A DNA stretch of 64,000 bases. Source: Candidatus Methylospira mobilis. GTDB lineage: Bacteria; Pseudomonadota; Gammaproteobacteria; Methylococcales; Methylococcaceae. The stretch spans positions 4,217,389-4,281,388 of the forward strand of contig NZ_CP044205.1 in the NCBI RefSeq assembly GCF_009498235.1, given 5' to 3'. A program made the translations under genes and the position numbers. A model generated the notes under the pieces. That model had not been told where the DNA came from. It saw nothing but the letters and a program-made list of their open reading frames with translations, and did not search any database. Shown here piece by piece: positions 7,960 through 17,115 of this stretch (position 1 is its first letter; each line of letters begins with the position of its first letter).

Positions 7960-10248
7960 ATGTCCGATATCAGTCACACGCACGGCTCCAACCGCCGATT
8001 TTCATTCCACTGCAGTGAGCTGGATCCCGCTACCTCGCTGGAAGTCGCTCGCTTTGAAGGCGAAGAGTCGCTGGCCGGACTCTACCGGTTCGAACTGTTG
8101 CTGGTTTCATCAAATACCGATATAGACGAACGCATGTTGATAGGCGCACAGGCGACCTTCCGTATGAACGACGGCGTGGCGGGCGGAAAGGATACCTGCT
8201 ATACGGGCATTGTTGAAAATTTCGAGTATATGCAACAAATCGCCGGCCGGGCTTACTATAAAGCCGCACTGACGCCCAGGCTGTGGCGATTGGGGCAGTT
8301 TTATCTGACCGAAGTCTATCTGGATAAGACGCCGCTGGAAATTATTGACCTGGTCCTGCAGGGAGCCGGCTTAAACCATAACGAATATGACCTGCGGCTC
8401 GCGAATAAGGACAAGTTTCCGAAACGCAAATTTATTTTTCAATTCCAGGAAACCTATCTCGATTTTTTATCGCGGTACTGCGAGCGTCTCGGCATCTATT
8501 GGTGGTTCGAGTATCAGCAGAACAAAGAAACCCTGATTTTCGGCAACCATACTCGTTCGCATGACAGCCGCGCGCTGCAATTGATTTACCAGGCAGCCGG
8601 AGAACTGGATGCGGTAACAACCGATACCCGCCGGGTACAACGCCTTAACCTGAAACTGCAATCGCTGCCTCAACGCATTACGGTGATGGACCACTACTAC
8701 AAAAGGGCTACGCAACAAATCAAGGGTACGGCGGTAGTCGATCCGTTCGGCACCGGCGAAGTCACCTACTATGGCCTGCACATCAATACCAATGAGGCGG
8801 CGCAGTCATTGGCAAAAATCAGGGCCGAAGGGTTGATCTGCCGCAGCCGCGTGTTTAGCGGGGAATCGACCGCGACCGGCCTGCGCTGCGGCGGTTTCAT
8901 CGAGTTGTCAGGTCATTACCGCTCCAGCTTTAATCGGCAATACCTGCTTACCAAAGTCAGCCATAAGGGTGCGCAGTCGGGGCTGCTGCTCGACGGCCTG
9001 ACTGTACCGGCCGAAACGGCGAGGCCGGAGCAGGACTTTTATAAGGCGTCCTTTTCCGCCATCCCCGCCGATGTACAGTTCCGCCCGGAAATCATCCATC
9101 CCTGGCCCAGTATCGAGGGCAGTCTCACCGCTTACATTGATGCGGAAGGTTCGGGCCAGTATGCCGAGTTGAACGAGCATGGCGAATACAAGGTACAACT
9201 GCCTTACGACATCACCGAAAAGAGCGATGCCAAAGCCTCGGCCTGGATACGCATGGCCACGCCTTATGCCGGCGATGGCTACGGCATGCATTTTCCATTG
9301 CATAAAGGCACCGAAGTTCTGCTTTCATTCCATAACGGCAATCCCGACGAACCGGTGATATTGGGAGCCGTTTATAACTCGATAACGGCGAACGTCGTAA
9401 CCAATGAAAATCAGACCGAGTCGGTGATACATACGGCAGGGCACAACAGCATCGCGTTACGGGATCTGGAGGGAAAACAGGGCATCCACCTGTTTTCGCC
9501 TACGGCCAACACGAAAGTCAGCTTCGGCGCACCGCCGGCGGTCGCTCAAAGCGTGGGGGCAAATGCGTCCGGCTCCTGGACCGATGGGAATAACAGCGGT
9601 ACTTATACTGATAATGACGGCAACCTCACCATCACAACCACCCCGCCGAAAACTCATACCGGGCCCTGCGGAGTCAGCTATGTGACCGAAGGGAGCTATA
9701 GCGTAGAGGCCGAAAATTATCTTTCGAATATACATGGTTCTTCCACTTCAAATATCGCCGGCGCGTACACGTTTACCGTTGAAGGATTATCTACATCTGC
9801 GTATGTGGGCGCATACAGCACCTGGTACGGCGGACTGTACAGCGAACTATACCTGGGAGCGAAGCTCAGCACCCAGATAGGGCTGGTCACCAACTTCGGT
9901 GTCAGTGCGGTTATGAATATCTGTTCGTCGTTTACCATCAATCAAACCAACGAGCTGAATCACAGCCTGATTTCGTTGAGCGACGAAGAAATGAAAGTGC
10001 TGAAAACCGGCGTCCAGGTAATGGAAAACCAGGTTGCCGAAGTAAAAACAGCGGAAATGGAACTGAAAGCCATCAATACGGATATAAAAACAATAAAGAC
10101 CGCTTTAAAGGATACCGATTTGAGCCTGGAATCAGGCTACGTCCAACTCAAAACGCTGAAAATTCTGCAGGAGGAAGCCGAAGCAAAACTCGAATCGGCA
10201 AATGTAGCCGTATCCTCTGCAACGAAAATATTCATTCCGCCGGCATAA
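7960..10248 (+). CDS. vgrG: Type VI secretion spike protein VgrG (first copy)
   Basis: A 762-residue protein. Residues 1 to about 370 form the gp27-like base, followed by the gp5-like OB region (IDAEGSGQYAELNEHGEYKVQLP; MATPYAGDGYGMHFPLHKGTEVLLSFHNGNPDEP) up to about 480. The remaining 280 residues are not a DUF2345 needle. They are rich in Gly, Ser, Thr and Tyr, then form a predicted coiled coil (about 670-755, repeated E/K/L heptads). VgrG trimerises as the puncturing tip of the T6SS and carries effectors. No other T6SS core gene is in the window, so this is an orphan spike locus. The coiled-coil tail may be an adaptor or cargo-binding surface. Confidence 0.92.
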   Translation: MSDISHTHGSNRRFSFHCSELDPATSLEVARFEGEESLAGLYRFELLLVSSNTDIDERMLIGAQATFRMNDGVAGGKDTCYTGIVENFEYMQQIAGRAYYKAALTPRLWRLGQFYLTEVYLDKTPLEIIDLVLQGAGLNHNEYDLRLANKDKFPKRKFIFQFQETYLDFLSRYCERLGIYWWFEYQQNKETLIFGNHTRSHDSRALQLIYQAAGELDAVTTDTRRVQRLNLKLQSLPQRITVMDHYYKRATQQIKGTAVVDPFGTGEVTYYGLHINTNEAAQSLAKIRAEGLICRSRVFSGESTATGLRCGGFIELSGHYRSSFNRQYLLTKVSHKGAQSGLLLDGLTVPAETARPEQDFYKASFSAIPADVQFRPEIIHPWPSIEGSLTAYIDAEGSGQYAELNEHGEYKVQLPYDITEKSDAKASAWIRMATPYAGDGYGMHFPLHKGTEVLLSFHNGNPDEPVILGAVYNSITANVVTNENQTESVIHTAGHNSIALRDLEGKQGIHLFSPTANTKVSFGAPPAVAQSVGANASGSWTDGNNSGTYTDNDGNLTITTTPPKTHTGPCGVSYVTEGSYSVEAENYLSNIHGSSTSNIAGAYTFTVEGLSTSAYVGAYSTWYGGLYSELYLGAKLSTQIGLVTNFGVSAVMNICSSFTINQTNELNHSLISLSDEEMKVLKTGVQVMENQVAEVKTAEMELKAINTDIKTIKTALKDTDLSLESGYVQLKTLKILQEEAEAKLESANVAVSSATKIFIPPA

Positions 10249-10319
10249 AAAATTAAAGAACGCCAGTTTCTTTTACATTCCGGATGTGCCCTGCCCACTG
10301 AATGTGTAACATATAAGGC

Positions 10320-11474
10320 ATGCACATTTTCGATACCAGCGCTGTTACCACTCCCGCTTTTGTATTCAATCAAAGCCGCCTGCTGGCGATGGGGCGGCTG
10401 CTGGCGCAGTTGCGCGCGAGCAGCGGCTGCAAGGCGCTGTATTCGATCAAAGCTCTGCCGTTGCTGCCGGTGCTCGAATTGCTGGCACCGTATCTGGACG
10501 GTTTTTCGGTCAGCTCGCTGTTCGAGGCGCGTCTGGCGGCGCTGACCGGCGCTGCCTCGCTGCATATCACTACACCGGGTTTGCGCCGCGAGGAAATGGC
10601 CGAACTTGGCGGCCTGTGCGATCACATCAATTTCAATTCGCTGGAACAGTTCCAGCATCTGGCCGGCCTGGCCGGGCCTGATACGTCGCTGGGCCTGCGC
10701 ATCAACCCCGGCCTGTCTTTTCTCGACGACGATCGCTATAACCCGTGCCGCAGCCATTCGCGCCTGGGCGTACCGATGGCGCAGTTTCCGGAGGCCTGGC
10801 GCCAGACAGATGTCAGGGCAAAACTCAGCGGCCTGCATTTCCATACGCTGTTTTCGTCTGCCAGTTTCGCGCCGCTGGCCGCTACCGTCGAACATATCGG
10901 ACGGACGCTCGGAGATGCGGTATTGACGTCGCTGGACTGGATCAATCTGGGAGGCGGCTATCTGTTCGATAGCGTTGAGCAAATGGACGAGCTCGGCTGC
11001 ATCGTGCGCAATATTCGAACGCGCTGGGGACTGGAGGTGTTCTTCGAGCCCGGAAAAGCAGTAGCCGGCGTAGCCGGCTACTGGGTCGGCAGTATCCTGG
11101 ATATGTTCGTGCGCGACGGAAAAACCATCGCGGTGCTGGATACCACGGTGAACCACCACCCGGAGATATTCGAATATCAAAAGCGGCCGGAACCGGCCTG
11201 GCAGGAACCCGATAACGGCTTTCCGGTATTGCTGACCGGCTGTAGTTGTCTTGCCGGCGATATCCTCGGCGAATTTCGTTTCGCGTCCCGGCCATGCCTG
11301 GGGCAACGTGTTGTTTTTCGCAACGCAGGCGCGTACAGTTTAATCAAAGCCAACCGTTTCAACGGCTACAATCTGCCGTCTGTCTACCTATGGGACGGCG
11401 CGGAGGACATCAGGCAACTCAAATCCTATGCTTGGGAGGATTATGCGCGGCAATGGCAGGCTGATCCATGTTGA
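10320..11474 (+). CDS. nspC: Carboxynorspermidine/carboxyspermidine decarboxylase
   Basis: A 384-residue fold-type III PLP enzyme. The PLP lysine is K44 in YSIKA, the glycine-rich phosphate-binding segments follow, and FEPGKA and CSCLAGD (active-site Cys) are typical of the CANSDC family. It decarboxylates carboxy(nor)spermidine in the aspartate-semialdehyde polyamine route. The partner carboxy(nor)spermidine dehydrogenase gene is not nearby. The 3' end overlaps the start of the NlpC/P60 lipoprotein gene. The gene sits between two vgrG genes with no clear functional link to them. Confidence 0.9.
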   Translation: MHIFDTSAVTTPAFVFNQSRLLAMGRLLAQLRASSGCKALYSIKALPLLPVLELLAPYLDGFSVSSLFEARLAALTGAASLHITTPGLRREEMAELGGLCDHINFNSLEQFQHLAGLAGPDTSLGLRINPGLSFLDDDRYNPCRSHSRLGVPMAQFPEAWRQTDVRAKLSGLHFHTLFSSASFAPLAATVEHIGRTLGDAVLTSLDWINLGGGYLFDSVEQMDELGCIVRNIRTRWGLEVFFEPGKAVAGVAGYWVGSILDMFVRDGKTIAVLDTTVNHHPEIFEYQKRPEPAWQEPDNGFPVLLTGCSCLAGDILGEFRFASRPCLGQRVVFRNAGAYSLIKANRFNGYNLPSVYLWDGAEDIRQLKSYAWEDYARQWQADPC

Positions 11475-11952
11475 CGGGTTATTTCGCAAGCTGGCCGTAT
11501 TATCGACGCTGCTGATAATGGCCGGTTGCGCCTCAACGCCAAGGCAGCCGGCGCGCGTACCTGTTTTTCCCTCGTCTGCGCCGCCGGTTGTCCATTCCGC
11601 GTTGGCTCTCAAGGGCGTACCCTATCGTTCCGGCGGCGACAGCCCCGACGAGGGTTTCGATTGCAGCGGCTTTGTGCAATATGTTTTTTCGCGTCATGGT
11701 TTCAGATTGCCTCGCCGCAGCGAAGATATGGCGATGATGCTGCCCGCCGTCGCTGTGCAGGAACGCCGCCCCGGCGATTTGCTGTTTTTCAATACATCCA
11801 GCCGGCCTCACACCCACGTCGGCATTTATCTGGGCGGCGATGCCTTTATCCATTCGCCAAGCAGTCGCAGCGGCGCGGTGATGATCTCCAGCCTGTACCA
11901 GGATTATTGGTCGCAGCGCCTGGATGGGGTAAGGCGTCCTGGAAGACGATAA
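11443..11952 (+). CDS. NlpC/P60 family lipoprotein
   Basis: About 169 residues. A lipoprotein signal peptide with lipobox IMAGC is followed by a short linker and an NlpC/P60 cysteine-peptidase domain with Cys (FDCSGFVQYVF), His (HTHVGIYLG) and a second His/Asp-type residue (FIHSPS). The family cleaves peptide bonds in peptidoglycan stem peptides, here from an outer- or inner-membrane anchor. I chose ATG 11443, behind GGGAGGA; an ATG at 11428 lacks a ribosome site. The gene begins inside nspC and runs convergently towards the second vgrG. Confidence 0.85.
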   Translation: MRGNGRLIHVDGLFRKLAVLSTLLIMAGCASTPRQPARVPVFPSSAPPVVHSALALKGVPYRSGGDSPDEGFDCSGFVQYVFSRHGFRLPRRSEDMAMMLPAVAVQERRPGDLLFFNTSSRPHTHVGIYLGGDAFIHSPSSRSGAVMISSLYQDYWSQRLDGVRRPGRR

Positions 11953-12036
11953 ACCGAGGTAACAGTGCAATTATAAAAATATAAAGGAGCTGTCACGTCC
12001 GCTACCAGTCAAGCGGCGGATTGCGAACCGGCACAC

Positions 12037-14493
12037 TTAGCCAATAGTTATAAGGCCGTTATTTTGATTAACAGAGAAATTGCTGGTTTTAGCAGTGCCT
12101 GTTTTAACTGATACGACTTGAGATTGCACTGAAGTAACAGAGTCTTCAATATTGGTTACTTTATTTGCCAGCGACACAAGCAATTGCTGCGTAAGCATCG
12201 CCTTGCTTGATATTTCATTCACCTTGCTTGACACTTCGTTTAGTGAATCTTTGATCAAATTACCGACAGTAATAATCTGGACAGCATTTAAATCTGTGGC
12301 TACAGCCGCGCTTTTGGTAGAAGATCCCGCCACTTCCACTTTAGCTCCAACACATTCTACCTCAGAGTCACTCGTTTTAAGCTCCACTCCTACTGCCGAG
12401 TAATTGAATCCGATAGCGGTAAAACTTCCCAAGGTGGCGGTGATATTATCGATAACTACTTGTGTATTTATATTAATAAATTCGGAGAACAAACCTGTAA
12501 TCACTTCCGCATTAAAATCACCCAGTAAGTATTCGTATGAATTTCCTTGCACTTTTTCAGTATAGCTCCCGTTGACTTCTTCAATGTAATCCCCCCGCAC
12601 GTATTCCCCACTGCTTCCAGCAATAGCCTCGTAGGAATCGCCACCGATTTCCACAGCGGCGTCATTGTCCGATTGAATGTGCCAGGTAATTTTTGGTGGC
12701 AGCGGTGGAAGCGACGCCATCCAAATCTGCCTGGGTGTCGGATGGTTTGTAGTTTGCTGCTGCGGTTGCCGCCCCGAAAAGCTCGTCGGAACTTCTCCGC
12801 CCTGCCACATCTGCGGCAGCCCCAGCCATGACGCTTTCGGGAACGATGACGCCTGCCATTGTTGTCGCATGCCGGACTCGGCTGTCGAGGCGGAGGAATT
12901 CGCCGTTGCCGGATCGAACTCACTCGCTCCCATGCGCAGCGTGGTATTGCCTCCCGGTGTTTTCAGCAGCATATGCTGTTTTCCGGCTTCGTCGTGCAGT
13001 GTTATCTCGTTACCGCCGGCGGTGCGGATACGCGACTGCTTCTGATTGGCGTTGGTCACCACGTTGGGATTGATCGAATTCGGCACTGCGCCCATGATCA
13101 CCGGTTGATCCGGATCGCCGTTGACGAACGACAGCAACACTTCCGTGCCTTTGAGCAGCGGGAAATGCATGCCGTGATCGCTGCCGGCGTACGGTGTCGC
13201 CATACGGATCCACGCCGAGCCGCGGCAGATGGCTTTTTGGGTCATGAAAAACGGCACCTGCACCTTGTATTCGCCATACTGGTTCAATTCAGCGTACCGG
13301 CCGTCGCCTTCGGCATCAATGAAAGCATTGATCGTGCCTATGACTTTCGGCCAGGGATAGCGTTCTTCCGAACGAAACTGCTGTTCGCTTGAAATGGCGA
13401 TAAAATCGGCCTGGTAAAAATCGCTGCCGTCCTGTTCCGATGCGATGCCCAATCCATCCAGCAGCATGCCGGCCTGCGAGCCGCGATGCTTCACTTCGGT
13501 CAGCAGATAACGACGGTTGAAGCTGTTGCGGGGGTGATCGGCCAACTGCACGAAATGTCCGCAGCGCAGGCCGGTCGCGGTGCTGCCGCCAAAATAGCGC
13601 AACGCGCGGCAGCGCAGCGCTTCGGCCTGGGTTTTGGCGCGTTGTTCGATCTCCATCACGGTTTTCAATTTTCTGCCGAAAAAATGCTGCTCACCGGTTC
13701 CAGTCTCAATGTTAACTGGCGCAGTGCCTTTGAGTTCCTGGCTGGCGCGGTTCGCGCTGAAATCGCGTATAACCAGCTGTTTAGGCAAGTTCTTTGCGAC
13801 ACGCCGCAGACTCTGGCAGCCGCGCGTTTGCGTAACTTGCGCATCCGGACCGCCCGGCGGCCGATAATGCAGCGTGACCGCTTCGTCTTTATGCGCGGTG
13901 CGGATATCGGTAAAAACAGCTCGTTCCTGACCGTCTATCTGCTCGTACCACCAGTAGACGCCAAGCCGCTCAGCCCAGCGGGAAATAAAGGCCAGATAAC
14001 TTTCGCGATACTGGCAGATATAGTCCAGTTTGGGTGCATTGGCGCCGTCGCTGGATAAACGCATTTCGAAATCGTTACGGGTCATCCCGGCGTTTTCGAG
14101 GATGGTGTTGAAAATTTCGGGGCGGCTCTTGTCCAGATAAATTTCGGAAAGCACGAAGGTTTCCAGCTTCCACAGCCTGGGCGCCAAAATCGCGCGGTAA
14201 AAAGTCCAGCCGCAGTTCTCGCATTCGTAAGAAAACTCCTGAATCAGGCCCTGATAAACGGCAGCCTGCCCGCCTACGATGCCGTCGTTCAACGAAAATT
14301 GCGCAGCTGTGCCGATCAGCGCGCTCTCGTCGATATCTCCATCCTTCGATGCCAGCAGCAGTTCGAAACGATAGAGCGAAGACAAGGCTTCTTCGCCTTC
14401 GAAGCGCACCACTTCAAAGGTATTCTTTGCCAGTGGCGCGCAGGAAAAGGTAAAGCGGCGATCTATGCCGCTGAGCTGACTGAACGAGTGCAT
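12037..14493 (-). CDS. vgrG: Type VI secretion spike protein VgrG (second copy)
   Basis: An 818-residue protein. The gp27/gp5 core (1 to about 490) closely parallels the first copy, including MATPYAGSDHGMHFPLLKGTEVLLSF. The C-terminal 330 residues differ: a Pro/Gln/Trp-rich linker (about 555-630), a beta-helix-like run of short Gly-Tyr-Glu repeats (GDSYEAIAG, GEYVRGDY, GSYTEKVQG, GNSYEYLLG), then a Ser/Val/Asn-rich coiled-coil segment. The repeats look like the T6SS needle extension. Its 3' end faces the NlpC/P60 gene, so no cotranscribed effector follows it. Confidence 0.92.
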   Translation of the reverse strand: MHSFSQLSGIDRRFTFSCAPLAKNTFEVVRFEGEEALSSLYRFELLLASKDGDIDESALIGTAAQFSLNDGIVGGQAAVYQGLIQEFSYECENCGWTFYRAILAPRLWKLETFVLSEIYLDKSRPEIFNTILENAGMTRNDFEMRLSSDGANAPKLDYICQYRESYLAFISRWAERLGVYWWYEQIDGQERAVFTDIRTAHKDEAVTLHYRPPGGPDAQVTQTRGCQSLRRVAKNLPKQLVIRDFSANRASQELKGTAPVNIETGTGEQHFFGRKLKTVMEIEQRAKTQAEALRCRALRYFGGSTATGLRCGHFVQLADHPRNSFNRRYLLTEVKHRGSQAGMLLDGLGIASEQDGSDFYQADFIAISSEQQFRSEERYPWPKVIGTINAFIDAEGDGRYAELNQYGEYKVQVPFFMTQKAICRGSAWIRMATPYAGSDHGMHFPLLKGTEVLLSFVNGDPDQPVIMGAVPNSINPNVVTNANQKQSRIRTAGGNEITLHDEAGKQHMLLKTPGGNTTLRMGASEFDPATANSSASTAESGMRQQWQASSFPKASWLGLPQMWQGGEVPTSFSGRQPQQQTTNHPTPRQIWMASLPPLPPKITWHIQSDNDAAVEIGGDSYEAIAGSSGEYVRGDYIEEVNGSYTEKVQGNSYEYLLGDFNAEVITGLFSEFININTQVVIDNITATLGSFTAIGFNYSAVGVELKTSDSEVECVGAKVEVAGSSTKSAAVATDLNAVQIITVGNLIKDSLNEVSSKVNEISSKAMLTQQLLVSLANKVTNIEDSVTSVQSQVVSVKTGTAKTSNFSVNQNNGLITIG

Positions 14494-15078
14494 TATTTCT
14501 CCGCAATAGCTGAAGTTAGAGCATAAGCCGCATAAAAAAGATTGGGGTATTGTGCCATATCATTTCAACCGCATATACGGCCCCGCCTGATAGGCCTTCG
14601 CCCGAACCGACCAAGGATAGGGCGATTGATGCGGCATGCCGATTTACGCTGCAAAAACCTTTGACCGCTACAATTCGTATCCAAGCCCGGCCATTTTCAA
14701 CCGCGAACCATTAGCGTGTCGCGAGTGGATATCTCAGGGTCAGAACCTTAAACTCCGGCAGCGCCCTGCTTATTCTGAATCGCCCTGAATTGGCGCCGGA
14801 CAGCTGCCGATTTACCGGCATAATTCCTGGTAGGTCGGCAGGCTTGCCTTACTACCGACTGCCTCGGTTTTAATTCCAAAAGCTCAAGAGGCTTAGTTAC
14901 AATTTTTTTCAGCAATTTCGGTCTCCGCATACGGGTCGTCCCTTTCTGATGCGTCTTAGCAGTATATAGCGTAATCCCATATACTTATATCCATGAGTAA
15001 TATGCCCATATTGAGCGTTGACGCTCGATTATGAAAGCGCAGGTTTTGTATGTTTTACACTTTAATCCGGGGGATGCA
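14494..15078. other. Intergenic region upstream of the NRPS cluster
   Basis: A 585-bp gap between divergent vgrG (minus) and the MbtH-like gene (plus). No convincing gene is present; a 60-residue minus frame at 14748-14930 is basic and unsupported. It contains an inverted repeat, CTGCCGATTTACC (14804-14816) with GGTAGGTCGGCAG (14829-14841). The NRPS-cluster promoter must lie here, but I cannot fix it. Confidence 0.45.
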
Positions 15079-15303
15079 ATGGCGAGCGACGAAAGCGAAG
15101 ACACAACGATCTATCACGTAGTGGTCAATCACGAGGAACAATACTCAATCTGGCCGGAATACAAGGAGATCCCCAACGGCTGGCGCACTGTCGGCAAAAG
15201 CGGTCTGAAGCAGGAATGTCTCAACTATATCAAAGAGATATGGACGGATATGCGTCCGTTGAGTTTGCGCAAATATATGGAGCAAATGGCGCTGTCCTCG
15301 TGA
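15079..15303 (+). CDS. MbtH-like protein
   Basis: A 74-residue protein with the family signature [10 protein letters not shown] ... IPNGW ... VG and a conserved downstream Trp ([10 protein letters not shown]). MbtH-like proteins bind NRPS adenylation domains and are often needed for their folding and activity. I set the start at ATG 15079, directly behind GGGGGA, because the family is about 70 residues. The in-frame ATG at 15031 would add 16 residues. It is the first gene of the NRPS operon and probably partners the two A domains of the large synthetase. Confidence 0.93.
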   Translation: MASDESEDTTIYHVVVNHEEQYSIWPEYKEIPNGWRTVGKSGLKQECLNYIKEIWTDMRPLSLRKYMEQMALSS

Positions 15304-15318
15304 GAGGAGCGTTAATTC

Positions 15319-16125
15319 TTGCCCCTTTTTCAGCGCTTAATTCCGGGAAAGATACGGATGCACCCGAATGCCGTTCATGTCTGGCACCTGCCGTTTCCCG
15401 ACTATGGCGCATACGCAGAGATCAACATGCGCCTGTTGTCGGAAGATGAGCGCGAAAAAGCGAACCGCTTCGTTTTCGAACGCGACAGAGCGCACTACGT
15501 TACCGCCCGGGCAGCGCTGCGCTGCCTGCTGGGGGGCTATCTGCTAACCGATCCGGCTGAAATTCATTTTTCTTATGGCGTATGCGGTAAACCGGAGCTG
15601 GGCGGTGAATTGGCCGGACGGCTGCAATTCAACCTTGCTCATGCCGGCAACTGGGCCATATATGCCGTTTCCGGAGGCAGTGAAATCGGCATCGACACCG
15701 AACCGCTCAATAATAATGATGCGTCCTGGCAACAATTGGCCCCGATGGTATTTTCCCGGCACGAGCAAGCCGAACTCGCATCGATACCGTTGCAGGAAAA
15801 GCATCTGGCGTTTCTGCGCGGCTGGACCAGGAAGGAAGCTTATGTGAAGGGCTGCGGAGACGGCTTGTCGCTAGCCCTCGACTCCTTCAGCGTACCGCTG
15901 GGTTCAATTGAAAGGCAGAAGGCGGTGAGTGCTGCGGATGGCCACTCTCCCCCTGACAATTGGTGGATCTACCCTCTTGACCCGATACCCGCTCATGTCA
16001 CCGCGCTGGCCGTAAAAAGTCGCACGGCTGCAATCAGCATCCATCGCTGGAACGGACCCGCCGCCGCTTTTCAGAGATCGCTCGACCCTATCCAACTGTA
16101 TTTGGAGCAAGCATGGAAAACGTAA
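15319..16125 (+). CDS. 4'-phosphopantetheinyl transferase (Sfp type)
   Basis: About 268 residues. The magnesium and CoA motifs are visible as IGIDTE and WTRKEAYVKGCGDGL, with the FNLAHAG motif between them. The enzyme attaches phosphopantetheine to the serine of carrier domains, here most likely the ACP and two PCPs of the downstream synthetase. The start is a TTG at 15319 with AGGAG nine bases upstream; ATG 15358 is an alternative that removes 13 residues. It overlaps the next gene by 13 bp. Confidence 0.92.
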   Translation: MPLFQRLIPGKIRMHPNAVHVWHLPFPDYGAYAEINMRLLSEDEREKANRFVFERDRAHYVTARAALRCLLGGYLLTDPAEIHFSYGVCGKPELGGELAGRLQFNLAHAGNWAIYAVSGGSEIGIDTEPLNNNDASWQQLAPMVFSRHEQAELASIPLQEKHLAFLRGWTRKEAYVKGCGDGLSLALDSFSVPLGSIERQKAVSAADGHSPPDNWWIYPLDPIPAHVTALAVKSRTAAISIHRWNGPAAAFQRSLDPIQLYLEQAWKT

Positions 16126-17069
16126 TGGTACTTGATCCGGCGCCTGACATGGAACTGGCCCCGGAAACGTCCTTAACACGAAAAACATATCCATCGATAG
16201 AGCGTAGAGCAACGCTTTCCTTCGGCGAATTCGCCGCCGGATACGTCGCCCAGCAACGCCCGGTGGTGGTTACCGGCGCTTTGGCTCGGTGCCCGGCCGT
16301 ATCTCGCTGGAATTTCGATTATCTGCGCCGGGTTTCGGGCAAGCGCATCGTCACGCTCAAACAGGGCCTGACGGATTCCGGCGTTTCCGGGCTCGGTACC
16401 GTCAAATCCACGCTACATGATTATCTGGATCGGCTCGAAGCCTGCGCATCCGGCACAGGCAGCGAAAAACCGCCGTATCTGCATGACGTGCCGCTGCTCA
16501 GCGTAATAGCAGACGCCGCCGACGATCTCGACGGTTTTCCAGCAGGCTACTTTCCGGACTGGTATCGCCCCTGCTGGCTGCAATTCGCCCAGTTTTTTCT
16601 GGGACCGAGCCGCAGCCTGACGCCGCTGCATTTCGACTGCCTGCTGACTCACAACCTGTTTTTTCAAGTATCGGGACGCAAACGCTTCATCCTGCTGACG
16701 CATGACCAGCTGCCGCTGAGCTACCGCTATCGCTGGCGCTGGTGCGCGGTCGATGCCGAAAATCCGGACTTCAGCCGCCACCCGCTATACAGGGATGCGC
16801 TGGTGCAGGAATGCACCGTCGCTCCCGGCGACATGCTGTACATGCCGCCGGGCATGCTGCACCACGTCCGCAGCCTCGACAACGCGCTGTCGTTCAATGT
16901 CGACTGGCACACCCGCGACAGCGCACTGCGCGGCGTGCTGGCGCTCGCGCAAGGCATGCCGCTCAAAAACGTTTATTACAACGCCGTGATTGCGCTTGCG
17001 CTGCATGCCGGCATTTCCGCCGAACGCATACTGCCGTGGTATCGCTCATATCTGAATTATGTTTCCTGA
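16113..17069 (+). CDS. JmjC/cupin-like 2-oxoglutarate Fe(II) oxygenase
   Basis: A 318-residue protein of the cupin-8/JmjC type. Metal ligands are visible as H173-x-D175 (LHFDCLL) and a distal His at 250 or 251 (GMLHHV), on the characteristic PGDMLYMPPGMLHHV strand. Members hydroxylate protein or peptide side chains. It overlaps the PPTase gene by 13 bp and lies ahead of the synthetase, so beta-hydroxylation of a carrier-bound amino acid or of the acyl-peptide is a plausible tailoring role. This is inferred from position only. Confidence 0.8.
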   Translation: MENVMVLDPAPDMELAPETSLTRKTYPSIERRATLSFGEFAAGYVAQQRPVVVTGALARCPAVSRWNFDYLRRVSGKRIVTLKQGLTDSGVSGLGTVKSTLHDYLDRLEACASGTGSEKPPYLHDVPLLSVIADAADDLDGFPAGYFPDWYRPCWLQFAQFFLGPSRSLTPLHFDCLLTHNLFFQVSGRKRFILLTHDQLPLSYRYRWRWCAVDAENPDFSRHPLYRDALVQECTVAPGDMLYMPPGMLHHVRSLDNALSFNVDWHTRDSALRGVLALAQGMPLKNVYYNAVIALALHAGISAERILPWYRSYLNYVS

Positions 17070-17115
17070 GTAAACTTACGGTGTTGGAAAAACCTGGTCC
17101 TGCGTACGCATACAT

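Noticed and set aside
10137..11306. A 389-residue minus frame over nspC
   Set aside because: Opposite strand of a well-supported PLP enzyme; the product shows no family motif.
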